61,658 nt of DNA from a virus. Shown piece by piece: positions 1-8,788 of the stretch; positions within the stretch are counted from its first letter, which is position 1, and each line of letters starts with the position of its first letter. Under the pieces are notes generated by a model. The model had not been told where the DNA came from and made no database searches. It saw only the letters and a list, made by a program, of their open reading frames with translations. The stretch lies in the IMG/VR virus record IMGVR_UViG_3300043640_000110, positions 1 through 61,658 of that record. One strand, given 5' to 3'. The translations under genes and the position numbers were made by a program.

Positions 1-127
1 ACACCGAACCTGCTCCCCAATCTCGATTTGCCGACAGGTACAAATCAGGTACAGTCAACCAATAACGATTTTCCAAACGATAGAAAATAAAGGGGATATT
101 GTCATTCCCGTTCATATGCCGGGTATG
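1..127. repeat. Left copy of 127-bp terminal direct repeat
   Basis: Bases 1-127 are identical to 61532-61658. The final gene of the window (60881-61621) ends inside this repeat, so its stop also appears here at position 90. An exact 127-bp end overlap is what a k=127 assembler leaves on a circular contig, so I read it as circularity (a circular or circularly permuted genome) rather than a biological terminal repeat. Confidence 0.93.
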
Positions 128-301
128 GTTGCGGTGTCCTTTTAGCTCCGTAACTTACTGATTTCAAATAGAGCATATAAGGTCCGTAGGGTACACAAAA
201 CCCCTACGGAGGTACAGAAACAGGTACAGTAGCTTTGTATCACAAAGTAATTTAGCGTATATAGCGTATATAGCAACCAGAGAGGACACAACAAAAACAG
301 C
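128..301. promoter_or_regulatory. Non-coding leader with repeats upstream of the ParB-like gene
   Basis: No convincing gene lies here. It holds a perfect 9-bp inverted repeat (TCCGTAGGG at 183-191, CCCTACGGA at 202-210), two AGGTACA heptamers (210-216, 222-228) and a tandem 9-mer TAGCGTATA (253-261, 262-270). Two more AGGTACA copies lie at 36-42 and 47-53, at the end of the preceding gene. Repeats of this kind next to a ParB homologue suggest a partition-like binding site, an origin or an operator. Which one cannot be told from the sequence. Confidence 0.5.
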
Positions 302-1381
302 ATGAGCAACACAGCCCAATCCAACGCTCCCGAGTTCCAACTCAAGCCGGAGCAGTTCAATGTATCCGAGAAGTACAACGTGCGCCGCTACCCCGGCGAT
401 GAAGAACTGGAAGCGAAGCGGATCGAACGTCTCGCCAACGTGATCGAACGGGATGGCCAGCTGGATGCCGTTATCGTCACGATCGAAGACGGCTTGGAAA
501 ATGTCATCATTGCCGGTCATCGTCGGCGGCGTGCCATCTCCATGCTGAACGAACGGCGAACCGCTAAGGGTCAGCCGCTAATGACGGTACGCGCGCGGCT
601 CGATACCGATGGAGATCTCAAGCGCAAAGCCCGAACCAGCAATGTCCAGCGGGAAGATCTTTCACCCATGGACCTCGCCCTCGAAATCCAGACCATCCGC
701 GAGGAGCATAAATGGGAGGGCTTCCCCGGAGCAAAGAAGGTCGCCGACTACCTGGGGATCGAACTCACGACCGTAACCCAACATGAAAAATTGTTGACCG
801 GCAGCAAGGAAGTTCAGGAGAAGGTCCACGCCGGAGAGCTGACCACGCAATCCGCGTTCGACATGTTGAACGTAAAACCTGAGGCCATCGTTCCCGTTTT
901 GGAACGCGCGCAAGAAATCCAGGAACAGAAAGACCGTCGCCTCACTCCTAGGGCCAGAAAGCGCCGCGAGGGAAAAGGTATCGAAGACGGTTCCCGGATC
1001 GAACACCCTGCCGTCGTGCAAGCCATTCGCGAAACCCCTAACGCAACCGACAAACCCATCGCCAGAACCCGCAAGGAAATTCTGGAAACCCTGGAACAGT
1101 TCGACTCCCCGGCATACGGCCACCCAGACGGCGCGGTAAACATTTTCATTCGCTATTTCATCGACAAATTTGCGGCTGGCATTGGTACCCCGGATACCAT
1201 GCGCAAGAAGTTCGACGCCATGGTTCTGAAGGCTCCAAAAGGGACCAAGCCAGAGAAGCCCGTAGAGTCTAAACCCGACGCCAAAGCCAAGATCAAACTT
1301 CCGGCCAAGAAGAAGGTAGCGAGCGCCACCGAAGCCAAGCCTGCGAAAAAGACCCCGGCAAAGAAAGTAGCAAAGAAATAA
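302..1381 (+). CDS. ParB/Srx-fold (ParB N-terminal domain) protein
   Basis: This 359-aa protein has a ParB-type N-terminal domain. The family signature GHRRRRA lies at residues 72-78 and a ParB-like segment TSNVQREDL at 112-120. It is followed by a predicted helix-turn-helix stretch (about 140-190) and a lysine/alanine-rich tail resembling histone H1 (last 40 residues). ParB homologues bind DNA sites and, in chromosomal members, hydrolyse CTP; some phage members are nucleases or regulators. It is the first gene of the plus-strand block, with an AGAGG ribosome site and repeats just upstream, and is followed 4 bp later by an AAA+ ATPase. No ParA is nearby, so a classical partition system is not complete. 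The basic tail suggests strong non-specific DNA binding (inference). Confidence 0.85.
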   Translation: MSNTAQSNAPEFQLKPEQFNVSEKYNVRRYPGDEELEAKRIERLANVIERDGQLDAVIVTIEDGLENVIIAGHRRRRAISMLNERRTAKGQPLMTVRARLDTDGDLKRKARTSNVQREDLSPMDLALEIQTIREEHKWEGFPGAKKVADYLGIELTTVTQHEKLLTGSKEVQEKVHAGELTTQSAFDMLNVKPEAIVPVLERAQEIQEQKDRRLTPRARKRREGKGIEDGSRIEHPAVVQAIRETPNATDKPIARTRKEILETLEQFDSPAYGHPDGAVNIFIRYFIDKFAAGIGTPDTMRKKFDAMVLKAPKGTKPEKPVESKPDAKAKIKLPAKKKVASATEAKPAKKTPAKKVAKK

Positions 1382-1385
1382 ACCA

Positions 1386-2570
1386 ATGCCAGGGCTCCGG
1401 GTACGTGCGAAGTTACCCGACTCCCCTATCTCCTGGTTGATTAAAAAATTCCGCGAGCATCTGCACATACCGGACCCGGCTCCGCTTCATGTTTTCTACG
1501 GAGCGTTGGCGGCAAACCTGATCGAAGGAGATCCGGTTTGGTTGATGCTCGTGGGACCTCCTGGGTGCGGGAAGACGGAGTTATTGAATTCCATTTTGGG
1601 ACTGGATGGAGTTTCTGAATCCGCCAAGATTTCAGGCACAGCGGCGTTCCTAAGCGGGACCGCGCGCAAAGACATCAGCAAGGATGCAACAGGCGGGATA
1701 CTGCGTCAGGTCGGATCGCATGGGGCGGTCGTGATGAACGACTTCACTAGCGTATTAACGCTTAGGAAAGATGTTCTGGACGATGTTCTCAGCGTGTTTC
1801 GCGAATGTTATTCCGGAAGGTTCACTCGTGATATCGGATCGGAAGGCGGCAAGAAGCTGCATTGGGATGGCAAGGTAGCTTTCTTTGCTGGTGTCACGGG
1901 AGCGATAGACGCACAACATGAAGCGAATTCCAGCCTAGGGGAACGATGGATTTATTTCCGCATGCCTGCCGGAGACGGATTTGAACGTACCAAGCGAGCG
2001 GTAAAACGTGGAGATTCGATCTGGAGAGAAGGTCTCAGGGAATCGGTTCGGGCTTTTCTGGCTGGTTTAGATCTGGAATTCGGAAAACTGGAATCCAGAC
2101 GCGAGTTAACGGACAAGGAAATTATCAAGCTGTATCGCATGGGGAAAATTGCGGCTACATGCCGAAGTCCTGTTGTACGTGACCGGTATACCAGGGAAAT
2201 TATCAGCGCCAGAGAGACGGAATCGGAAACCAGATTGGTAATTGCATTGGGGCAGTTATTAATCGGCATGGAAGCCATTGGAGTTTCAGAAGCGGATCGC
2301 TGGAAGGCTCTCGGCTCCGTGGCCTTAGACTCTATGCCCAAGCTTCGGGGTATCACGATAGACGAAATTATTGCTGATAAATCCGGACTGGGAGTTACCT
2401 ATTCTCATCTCGCGGAGGCTATGGGATGTAGTAGGACAACTGCGGAAAGAACGGTCGAGGATTTAGAGGTTCACAAGATTGTGCAACGGGAAAAAATTGA
2501 CGGTGTAGTGCATGTGAAGTTTAGCGAATGGATGCGGGATGAGTATCAGAAAGGGTGGGGTAATGGCTAA
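1386..2570 (+). CDS. AAA+ P-loop ATPase with C-terminal winged helix
   Basis: The 394-aa product has a Walker A GPPGCGKT (57-64) and a hydrophobic Walker B-like strand ending in MNDF (about 114-120). An Arg-rich sensor region follows, and the last 70 residues look like a winged helix (Tyr-Ser-His-Leu-Ala-Glu-Ala-Met then Cys-Ser-Arg-Thr-Thr). An ATPase fused to a DNA-binding module, directly after a ParB-like gene and before a helicase, suggests a role in replication initiation, helicase loading or genome maintenance. I cannot assign it to a named family with certainty. Confidence 0.75.
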   Translation: MPGLRVRAKLPDSPISWLIKKFREHLHIPDPAPLHVFYGALAANLIEGDPVWLMLVGPPGCGKTELLNSILGLDGVSESAKISGTAAFLSGTARKDISKDATGGILRQVGSHGAVVMNDFTSVLTLRKDVLDDVLSVFRECYSGRFTRDIGSEGGKKLHWDGKVAFFAGVTGAIDAQHEANSSLGERWIYFRMPAGDGFERTKRAVKRGDSIWREGLRESVRAFLAGLDLEFGKLESRRELTDKEIIKLYRMGKIAATCRSPVVRDRYTREIISARETESETRLVIALGQLLIGMEAIGVSEADRWKALGSVALDSMPKLRGITIDEIIADKSGLGVTYSHLAEAMGCSRTTAERTVEDLEVHKIVQREKIDGVVHVKFSEWMRDEYQKGWGNG

Positions 2571-2844
2571 CGTAAATACTCAAGCATGTGACGTGTGTAA
2601 CGCGCTGCGACACGATAATCGGCATTGGCTTCGCGTCTTTATCCCTAACGAAGCTCAAATTACAATTTCCAGTTGGGATGTTGACGTTGCCATGGATGAA
2701 CAGGTAAAGCAAGTACACATTTGCGATCAGGGCTGTTTAGTAAGATTCATCTCTTCTAACTTTCCGGGGAGACCTAAGACGGATAGGTTGAAGGTAATAA
2801 ATGAAGCCACAAAAAAATACCTGACAAAAATGAGGCTAGGGTGA
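2563..2844 (+). CDS. Small zinc-binding-like protein
   Basis: This is a 93-aa protein of unknown function. It has a CDVC pair near the N-terminus and a CDQGC pair about 45 residues later, a plausible zinc site. I chose the ATG at 2563 because a purine-rich AAGGGTGGGG lies just upstream; an upstream ATG at 2539 is also open. The start overlaps the ATPase gene by 8 bp and the end overlaps the helicase start, so translation is probably coupled. Confidence 0.65.
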   Translation: MANVNTQACDVCNALRHDNRHWLRVFIPNEAQITISSWDVDVAMDEQVKQVHICDQGCLVRFISSNFPGRPKTDRLKVINEATKKYLTKMRLG

Positions 2845-4475
2845 TCTCTCTCGCAAATTTCGAACCTTATGAACTCGATTTGCCGGAGCACTTTGACTCT
2901 TTCCGGCCTGCCCAGATTGAAGCCATAGAGCAGATCGCCAACGATCCTCTGGCCTATCAAATGCTGGACCTACCCACCGGCTCCGGTAAAACCTTAATCG
3001 CGATTGCTGCCGCGAAAGTCCTAGGTGTGCGAGCTGTCATCGCTACCGCAACTCTCGGCCTGGAGCAGCAATACATGCGCGAGTTCGAATCTATCGGTCT
3101 CGTAAATATCCACGGCAAGAATAATTACCACTGTGAACTCGGCGGGCGGGTAAGTTGCCGCTGGGGGAAGCTGGAAGGCTGTCCAAATCATAAGCGGGTA
3201 GCAACAGCCAGAGGAACGATAGAAACCTGTAGCACGAAATGTCCCTATGAGGCTGCCCGCAAAAAGGCGCAATGGGCTCCCCTGGTAGTAACGAATTACG
3301 CCTATTGGATCAGGGCAAATGAACGCGGGAAAGGTTTAGAGCCAGCTCCCAGCGAAGGGGTTAACCCAGTCGGCTTACTTATTCTCGATGAAGCCCACAA
3401 AGCCGTCGAGGAATTAAGTCGAACCTTGCAGATCGTAATCAAAGAATCTCTGCTACAGGGGTTAAAACTCCCCTACGAAAAAACAGACAGTGTGGATATC
3501 TGGCGAGCCTGGGCCAACGGCATCACCGATGAAGTGGACTTGCAATATTCTGTTGCCATCCAGGAATACAAGCGCAAAAAAACACTTGGGAATAAAGCTA
3601 ATCTCTACAACTGGGAAAACGCAAAAGAGCTAGTAGAAAAACTGCTGGACGTGAATGCCGATCAGTGGGTATGCGAAGCCCGCGAAGGCACTAAACACGG
3701 ACGCAGCTGGACTTTTGACCCGATCTGGCCCGCCCAGTGGTCCCAAAAGCTTTTTTGCGGAGTTCCAAAGGTCGTTCTGATGAGCGCCACGCTTCGGCCC
3801 ATTACTGGGAGAATGCTGGGGATTCCCAAGGAGTCCATTAGCTTCCGGGAGTGGCCTCGTGTATTTCCAGCCAAGAATACCCCTGTGTATCACCTCGCAA
3901 CAACGCGCCTGAATCATAAGGCGAAACAGGAAGACATAGACAAGTGGGTGAATCGAATCGATGAAATTATATCTGGCAGGCTGGATAGAAAAGGACTCAT
4001 TCACACTGTTAGCTATCAAAGACAAAAATATCTTATTGAACACTCTAAATTCGGCGGGAGGATGGTTGCGAATTCATCGGAACCAGACTCAGAAAGCGCC
4101 ACCCAGATATTCGAACGCTTCAAGCAAATGGGACCGGGTTCTATATTGGTGTCTCCGTCCTTTTCTACGGGCTGGGATTTCCCTGGGGCTGATTGCGAAT
4201 ATCAAATCATCGCCAAGCTCCCCTTCCCGGATACCCGAAACAAGTTAATGCAGGCTCGATTAGAAAGGAACGCACAATATGTAAATTACCTAGCAATGCA
4301 AGATCTAGTGCAAGCTGCTGGGCGCGGTACGCGGTCGTATCAAGACTGGTGCGAGGTGTTTATTGTGGATGATTCTATCAGTTGGTTTTTCTTCCGCAAT
4401 AAAGCCCTGGCTCCCCGTTGGTTCAATATTCTGAACATAAGTCAAGTACCTGTTGCGCCGCAGAAAATAGCTTAA
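2841..4475 (+). CDS. XPD/DinG-type superfamily 2 DNA helicase with Fe-S cysteines
   Basis: The 544-aa protein has motif I PTGSGKT (45-51), a DEAH box (183-186), motif III SATL and a motif VI-like AAGRGTRS near the C-terminus. Between motifs I and II lie Cys98, 106, 114, 130 and 134, the place where XPD, FancJ and DinG helicases bind a 4Fe-4S cluster. It should be an ATP-dependent 5'-3' helicase acting on replication or repair intermediates. The start is GTG at 2841, overlapping the previous stop by 4 bp (GTGA). The window later supplies an ERCC4/XPF-type nuclease, so an XPD/XPF-like pair is encoded in one operon region. Confidence 0.88.
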   Translation: MISLANFEPYELDLPEHFDSFRPAQIEAIEQIANDPLAYQMLDLPTGSGKTLIAIAAAKVLGVRAVIATATLGLEQQYMREFESIGLVNIHGKNNYHCELGGRVSCRWGKLEGCPNHKRVATARGTIETCSTKCPYEAARKKAQWAPLVVTNYAYWIRANERGKGLEPAPSEGVNPVGLLILDEAHKAVEELSRTLQIVIKESLLQGLKLPYEKTDSVDIWRAWANGITDEVDLQYSVAIQEYKRKKTLGNKANLYNWENAKELVEKLLDVNADQWVCEAREGTKHGRSWTFDPIWPAQWSQKLFCGVPKVVLMSATLRPITGRMLGIPKESISFREWPRVFPAKNTPVYHLATTRLNHKAKQEDIDKWVNRIDEIISGRLDRKGLIHTVSYQRQKYLIEHSKFGGRMVANSSEPDSESATQIFERFKQMGPGSILVSPSFSTGWDFPGADCEYQIIAKLPFPDTRNKLMQARLERNAQYVNYLAMQDLVQAAGRGTRSYQDWCEVFIVDDSISWFFFRNKALAPRWFNILNISQVPVAPQKIA

Positions 4476-4486
4476 TTATTTTTCAG

Positions 4487-4514
4487 TTGAATTTAAACAA
4501 AATCGTGATAGTGT
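4487..4514 (+). promoter_or_regulatory. Possible sigma70-type promoter
   Basis: The 104-bp gap before the next gene contains TTGAAT (4487-4492), 16 nt, then TAGTGT (4509-4514). The -10 match is weak. It would serve the two well-translated genes at 4580 and 5553. Confidence 0.3.
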
Positions 4515-4579
4515 TTCTAATTACGGGCTGCAAATAACAGCGGCAACGTAACCCAACAATCAAGGAGAAAAGGAAGTAT

Positions 4580-5473
4580 ATGGCAGGATTATTGCACCCG
4601 AAGAATGCCCAAGAGAGCAGCAATTTCGCTTTTAAGGAAGGCTTTGTAAAGGTTGTTAATTCATCTTTCAAGGTGATCCAACCACGCGAGCCAAAGGAAA
4701 AGAAGAAGGACTATATCGCGCGCTCGCCGTTTACGGCCCTCGTATGGGATGTAAACCGGTTGGATGAAAATCTGGAACCGCTCACCGATGAGCATGACAA
4801 TCCGCTGACTGAATCCATTGAATTCAGCTTGGGAAGCAAGGGGATTACCAACTGGCATCCCGGTAAGGGCGATACTCCGGACGATACCGACATTGAGGAT
4901 CAGGGTGTTAAACCCGGCGCGGAAGGCAATACGATTTTCATCGTTAACGCTAGTGCGGCAATCAATTCCAATAGCGGCATCTCGGCTTTGAGTACATCGC
5001 TACTGGGCAAGGTCGAAGAATTGTTCCTGAACCGGGAATGGGCTCCGGATTGGATCGGCGGCGTGTTCTACATGAAAGGCATACAGGTCAAATCCGGCGA
5101 GGGGGATGGAGCTTTTACCTATACCCAGAAGATCGTGGACAAAGTTGTCAGCCTGGGTAAAAAGACAGCTCAAGGTACTGTTTCCGGCAAGCCCGAAGCA
5201 GCCGCCAGCAAGCCCGACGACGCAGCCGAGAAAGCTATCCAACCGATCATGGAAGCTTTGTCCGCTGAATTGGACGGTACCAAGGTTGGTTTCAAGACTC
5301 TGGTAAATCGCGTGTCCACCGCGCTCAAAAACAACAACGTCGATGCCAAGCTGCATGTTCCTGTGCTGGCCCTGGTTAAAGATGTGGCATGGCTGAAAAA
5401 GAATACCGGGTTGTTTGATATGGCGACCGACGTGGAAGCCAAGACGGTTGTCTTCGGGACCTTGAAAGACTAA
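4580..5473 (+). CDS. Unknown phage protein, early operon
   Basis: I do not recognise this 297-aa protein. It has an acidic, globular N-terminal 200 residues containing an NTIFIVNAS strand, then an Ala/Lys linker (about 195-225) and a helical C-terminal domain. A strong AGGAGAAAAGGA ribosome site precedes ATG 4580 and a clear terminator follows after the gene, so it is probably made in quantity. Its place between a helicase and recombination genes fits a DNA-binding accessory such as a single-strand-binding protein, but no diagnostic motif supports that. Confidence 0.7.
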   Translation: MAGLLHPKNAQESSNFAFKEGFVKVVNSSFKVIQPREPKEKKKDYIARSPFTALVWDVNRLDENLEPLTDEHDNPLTESIEFSLGSKGITNWHPGKGDTPDDTDIEDQGVKPGAEGNTIFIVNASAAINSNSGISALSTSLLGKVEELFLNREWAPDWIGGVFYMKGIQVKSGEGDGAFTYTQKIVDKVVSLGKKTAQGTVSGKPEAAASKPDDAAEKAIQPIMEALSAELDGTKVGFKTLVNRVSTALKNNNVDAKLHVPVLALVKDVAWLKKNTGLFDMATDVEAKTVVFGTLKD

Positions 5474-5492
5474 CTTCTTTCCTTGTTCAATA

Positions 5493-5526
5493 GGGCGATT
5501 CGATAGCTAGGATCGCCCTTATTTTT
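5493..5526 (+). terminator. Rho-independent terminator
   Basis: A perfect 7-bp stem, GGGCGAT (5493-5499) with ATCGCCC (5512-5518), is followed by TTATTTTT. It lies 20 nt after the stop of the 4580 gene and would end or attenuate that transcript ahead of the 5553 gene. Confidence 0.85.
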
Positions 5527-5552
5527 AACCCCTTTTAAAGGAGATTATCTAA

Positions 5553-6404
5553 ATGGCATTCATTTCTCAAACACAAGCACTTGACCCGCGATTCCGCCAA
5601 ACCACGGCAGCGGATCTACAGGCTACCCCATTCGATCCGACCAAACCAATCCGCCTTTACATCCCGAAGGCTCCTTTCCCAAATGACGCCGATGTAACCG
5701 TTTCCCTGGAAGTCCTGGGCGCTGACGGAGCACCGAGAATTGTCAGCGTAAAAGCAAAGGGATCTACGTTTGTTCCCAATATTCCGGGGAAACGAACCTA
5801 TCCCAGCTACAAGGCTTTTCTCGCCGACCTGACAGAGCCCAATGTAACCACGGAGTCCAACTATCTCAGCGGGGCCATGGAGAGCATTGATCCTGGCATG
5901 TGGTTTCTCTTTGTCCCCTGGGATGAAGTAAATCACTACGCGGATCGCATTTCAGCGGACCTCAACACTCCAACTGCGATCAAGGAAGTCTTGGATGTTC
6001 AACAACACAGTCTTTTGTACGGGGACCGGAATCGCGTTTACTACCGAATTGAACTACCAAGCAGCGGCACGTTTATCGACGTGGGAGAAGCGAAACGAAT
6101 CTCGGCCCAGTTAAACGGAATCGATTCCCCCGGCGTGTTCTCCCTGATCTCTGCGGATGGCGGCCCGGTATTATCCATTACCTTCACCCCCACCCCCCAA
6201 CCAACCACCTGGGTAGTAAAACAAGACCCTCTGCCGATCGTTATTCCTCAAGGATACGGACCAGGAATTAGCCCATTCGGCGAGCTGGGATTCGTTTCTC
6301 TTGCCGATACTCCTATTCCTGTTTCTACGGGCGATGGCTTTACCGCCGAAGACCGCGCCACGCTCAAAGATATCCACGATATCGTCTCGGTGAAAGCTAG
6401 TTAA
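5553..6404 (+). CDS. Unknown protein, possible beta-rich domain
   Basis: This 283-aa protein is not recognised. It is rich in Pro, Thr and Val with many predicted beta strands and no membrane segment or signal peptide. An AAAGGAG ribosome site lies 9 nt before ATG 5553, and the gene stands between a terminator and the nuclease genes. It could be a nucleic-acid-binding or structural protein expressed early. The sequence gives no decisive motif. Confidence 0.65.
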   Translation: MAFISQTQALDPRFRQTTAADLQATPFDPTKPIRLYIPKAPFPNDADVTVSLEVLGADGAPRIVSVKAKGSTFVPNIPGKRTYPSYKAFLADLTEPNVTTESNYLSGAMESIDPGMWFLFVPWDEVNHYADRISADLNTPTAIKEVLDVQQHSLLYGDRNRVYYRIELPSSGTFIDVGEAKRISAQLNGIDSPGVFSLISADGGPVLSITFTPTPQPTTWVVKQDPLPIVIPQGYGPGISPFGELGFVSLADTPIPVSTGDGFTAEDRATLKDIHDIVSVKAS

Positions 6405-6495
6405 TTCACCCATACGGGGCGCGCATGGTCTTCCGGGAGATCCGGTTGTAGGGTGTCCACTTTCCCAGCATGAAACAAAGCGCCCCACCAAATCC

Positions 6496-6717
6496 ATGAA
6501 CAAGTACGCTCAGTTTTCCAAGGTAAAAGAAGCCTGGGGCTGTAAGCGGAAACGATATTTCGCAACTCGCCTTGAAGCAATTGAGGGCCGGGACAAGCAT
6601 GGCCGGTTGAAGATTTACAAATGCCAGTACTGTGACGGTTTCCATTTAAGCGGGTTAAAAGATGCCAGTCCTGATAGATCAACAAGAAATAACCCTGGAA
6701 TGGGCCGATCTCTTTAA
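6496..6717 (+). CDS. Small zinc-finger-like protein
   Basis: The 73-aa basic protein carries KCQYCDGFHLS near residues 42-52, a pattern seen in short phage proteins that probably bind one zinc ion. A second Cys lies in the N-terminal third (WGCKRKRYF). It overlaps the nuclease gene start by 56 bp. Function unknown; RNA or DNA binding is likely from its charge. Confidence 0.65.
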   Translation: MNKYAQFSKVKEAWGCKRKRYFATRLEAIEGRDKHGRLKIYKCQYCDGFHLSGLKDASPDRSTRNNPGMGRSL

Positions 6718-7246
6718 ATGGGTTAACCGCCCACAGGTTAAATCTCCGCGCTCCTCCGGGGTCCATGTTTCCGGCGTAATCAAATACGTTCTGCAAACCT
6801 CTGGATTCCTGAATAAAGAAGACGCTACCGACGATTGCCCCTGGTGTATTGCGGTTGGTGTGGCCATGGAGAACTATCTCGTAGGGTTATGGCCACCTGA
6901 GTTAATCTGGCAACCCGGCGAACAGAATTTAGATGGTATTTATGCAAGCCCGGATGGGATTACCGGCGCACAGTTAGAGGAATTTAAAGCTACCTGGAAG
7001 AGTCAGCATACCCGGCCCGATATCACCAAGGAACGTATTTGGATGTGGCAAATGGCGGCCTATTGCAAAATGATGGGCCTCACCAGGGCGCGCCTGCATG
7101 TGTTTTGGATGAACGGGAATTATCGTCCTCCGTTCCCGAAGTACGTAACTTACACATTGCAGTATTCACAGCAGGAGCTAGATAGGTTTTGGGCGAACGT
7201 GATTTTAAAGAACAAAGATAAGGCGACTGCGGAGGCGCACTTATGA
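6662..7246 (+). CDS. PD-(D/E)XK nuclease, RecB/Cas4-like
   Basis: The 194-aa protein shows the RecB-family nuclease order: Asp91 in LDGIYAS, an ExK pair (Glu107, Lys109, in LEEFKAT) and the QxxxY motif (Gln130, Tyr134). These residues bind metal and position DNA in lambda Exo, RecB and Cas4 enzymes. It lacks the Cas4 cysteine cluster, although Cys59 and Cys62 form a CPWC pair before the core. Together with the Sak4-like ATPase 500 bp downstream it probably forms the phage recombination module. Confidence 0.8.
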   Translation: MPVLIDQQEITLEWADLFKWVNRPQVKSPRSSGVHVSGVIKYVLQTSGFLNKEDATDDCPWCIAVGVAMENYLVGLWPPELIWQPGEQNLDGIYASPDGITGAQLEEFKATWKSQHTRPDITKERIWMWQMAAYCKMMGLTRARLHVFWMNGNYRPPFPKYVTYTLQYSQQELDRFWANVILKNKDKATAEAHL

Positions 7247-7431
7247 ACATTGCAAAGATAACTGTGTTTTTCGCGAATGGGACGACGGTAGAGATTCACC
7301 GGCCCACGGCGCTAAAGACAGATCCCTCAGCCGGGTTGTTATTAGTGTCGGATGAAAAGGGAGATGATTATCTGTTTATCATGCAGGCAATCAAGTATTG
7401 GATTATCAAGAAAACCAAGGTCATAAATTAA
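7243..7431 (+). CDS. Small unknown protein
   Basis: A 62-aa protein with a likely beta-hairpin N-terminus and an aromatic C-terminus (KYWIIKK). It starts in the ATGA overlap with the nuclease stop, so it is probably translated by coupling. No function can be proposed. Confidence 0.55.
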   Translation: MNIAKITVFFANGTTVEIHRPTALKTDPSAGLLLVSDEKGDDYLFIMQAIKYWIIKKTKVIN

Positions 7432-7443
7432 AGGAGATAGGTT

Positions 7444-7809
7444 ATGAGAGTTAACATTTACGCGGAAGAGATCACGCAGCGAGTAGAGCTAGTAAAGAAA
7501 GGCGAGTTCACGGGGATTCGCTTTTATCTGGAATTACCGGTTGCGCTACAAACCCCTCCAACGAAATTAGGAGAACAGCCAGGAATTACGCACCTCTCTG
7601 GCCCTTTTGTTCATCACCATAACGATGACGACAGCGCCGCCGTGACATTCTGGGGCAAGCGGGAGTTGCGGAGTGCCCTTATCAAGGCCATGGCATTGTT
7701 GGATACGCCAGAATATTTTTTAAGACCCTCACAAGAAAATGGCCAACCGGGTCAATCCGTTTCTGTGGAGCATGCGGGAAAACTATCAAATGAAACAAAG
7801 AGAGATTAA
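7444..7809 (+). CDS. Unknown phage protein
   Basis: This 121-aa protein has an excellent AAAGGAGATAGG ribosome site before ATG 7444. A HHHNDDD stretch in the middle could bind metal, but may be only a loop. It is placed between the nuclease and the recombinase ATPase genes and its end overlaps the latter. The family is not recognised. Confidence 0.6.
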   Translation: MRVNIYAEEITQRVELVKKGEFTGIRFYLELPVALQTPPTKLGEQPGITHLSGPFVHHHNDDDSAAVTFWGKRELRSALIKAMALLDTPEYFLRPSQENGQPGQSVSVEHAGKLSNETKRD

Positions 7810-8614
7810 GATAGCCGGATTTACCAGCGATATCTCGCCAACAGACAAGCCTACTATCTCTATCTATGGTGAGGAAGGTTCCGGCAAGACTCGCTTTGCC
7901 GCCACGGCTCCCGATCCGATCGGCCTATTGCCCCTGGATCTAAAATCCAAGCGCACCTTTGAACCAATCGCGAAATCACTAGGCAAATATGTTATCGCGC
8001 CGGATAAGCCTTTTATGCTCCCAACGGAAGCTATTGCGCTCTCTTTGCTCGATAGCGATATCCAGGAGCAAAAGGACAAAATCAAGGAACGCTACACGAC
8101 TCTCTACCGGCGCGTATTAGAAGACGCCATGAAACTGGCAGAACACCCCGATATCGCTACCGTGGTCGTAGACTCTAATACCGCTTTTTGGGATTGGATT
8201 CTATACAGCCATTTCGGGCGGCGAAATCGTATCGATATGTTCTCGCGCGCGGTTCCGAATCAGGACATGCAGGATTTTATCGCGGCCCTGAAACACAAAA
8301 ACCTGATTCTGCTCCACCGCTCTGCCGACATCTACAAAGAGACCGGCGAAGTAGATAAGCAGGGCAAGAAGATCTCTGCGGATACCGGCAAAAACAAAGC
8401 CGAGGGCTGCTCCAAGCTGGGCTACTTTATCAATTGCGAAATTGAAATGGTCAGCAAGGATAAATCCAACAATCTGGATGAAAAGTTCAAGGTCCGGGTC
8501 CGGGAGTGCCAGAGTAATCCTCTAATCGAAGGGAGCATGCTGGACGATTACGGGATGAAGGGTAAAGACATCACCTGGGATAACTTAATGACAGTTATAA
8601 ATTGGGAGGAATAA
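7790..8614 (+). CDS. Sak4-like/RecA-fold recombination ATPase
   Basis: The product (274 aa from ATG 7790) begins with a short strand, then Walker A GEEGSGKT (27-34). A Walker B-like strand ending in VVVDS lies about 90 residues on. This minimal P-loop layout is that of phage Sak4-type single-strand annealing ATPases, which work with an SSB in homologous recombination. Upstream in-frame ATGs at 7739 and 7772 are possible; I prefer 7790 because it gives the smallest overlap with the previous gene. Its neighbours (RecB-like nuclease, ERCC4 nuclease) support a recombination role. Confidence 0.75.
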   Translation: MKQREIKIAGFTSDISPTDKPTISIYGEEGSGKTRFAATAPDPIGLLPLDLKSKRTFEPIAKSLGKYVIAPDKPFMLPTEAIALSLLDSDIQEQKDKIKERYTTLYRRVLEDAMKLAEHPDIATVVVDSNTAFWDWILYSHFGRRNRIDMFSRAVPNQDMQDFIAALKHKNLILLHRSADIYKETGEVDKQGKKISADTGKNKAEGCSKLGYFINCEIEMVSKDKSNNLDEKFKVRVRECQSNPLIEGSMLDDYGMKGKDITWDNLMTVINWEE

Positions 8615-8788
8615 ATGATAAGAGCAAAAATTTTCATTACGACAACATTCAAGCTAGAAGGAAACTTCGAAGCGGAAACTCTCGCCGAGGCCGTTGCTGT
8701 AGCTGAAATGGAAGCGCGTAACCATAGCGAGTTTGATTGCAGCCGCACCCTGGTTATTTCTACAGAAAAGATCGACGACCCAGAATGA
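8615..8788 (+). CDS. Small unknown protein, 57 aa
   Basis: ATG 8615 follows the previous stop directly, with GGGAGGA 5 nt upstream. The 57-aa acidic product starts MIRAKIFITTTF and ends at 8788 in an ATGA overlap with the ERCC4 nuclease gene. Ala/Glu repeats in the middle suggest a helix. No function assigned. Confidence 0.6.
   Translation: MIRAKIFITTTFKLEGNFEAETLAEAVAVAEMEARNHSEFDCSRTLVISTEKIDDPE

Noticed and set aside
662-1468. 268-codon minus-strand frame
   Set aside because: Antisense to the ParB-like gene; Cys/Phe/Gly-rich low-complexity translation.
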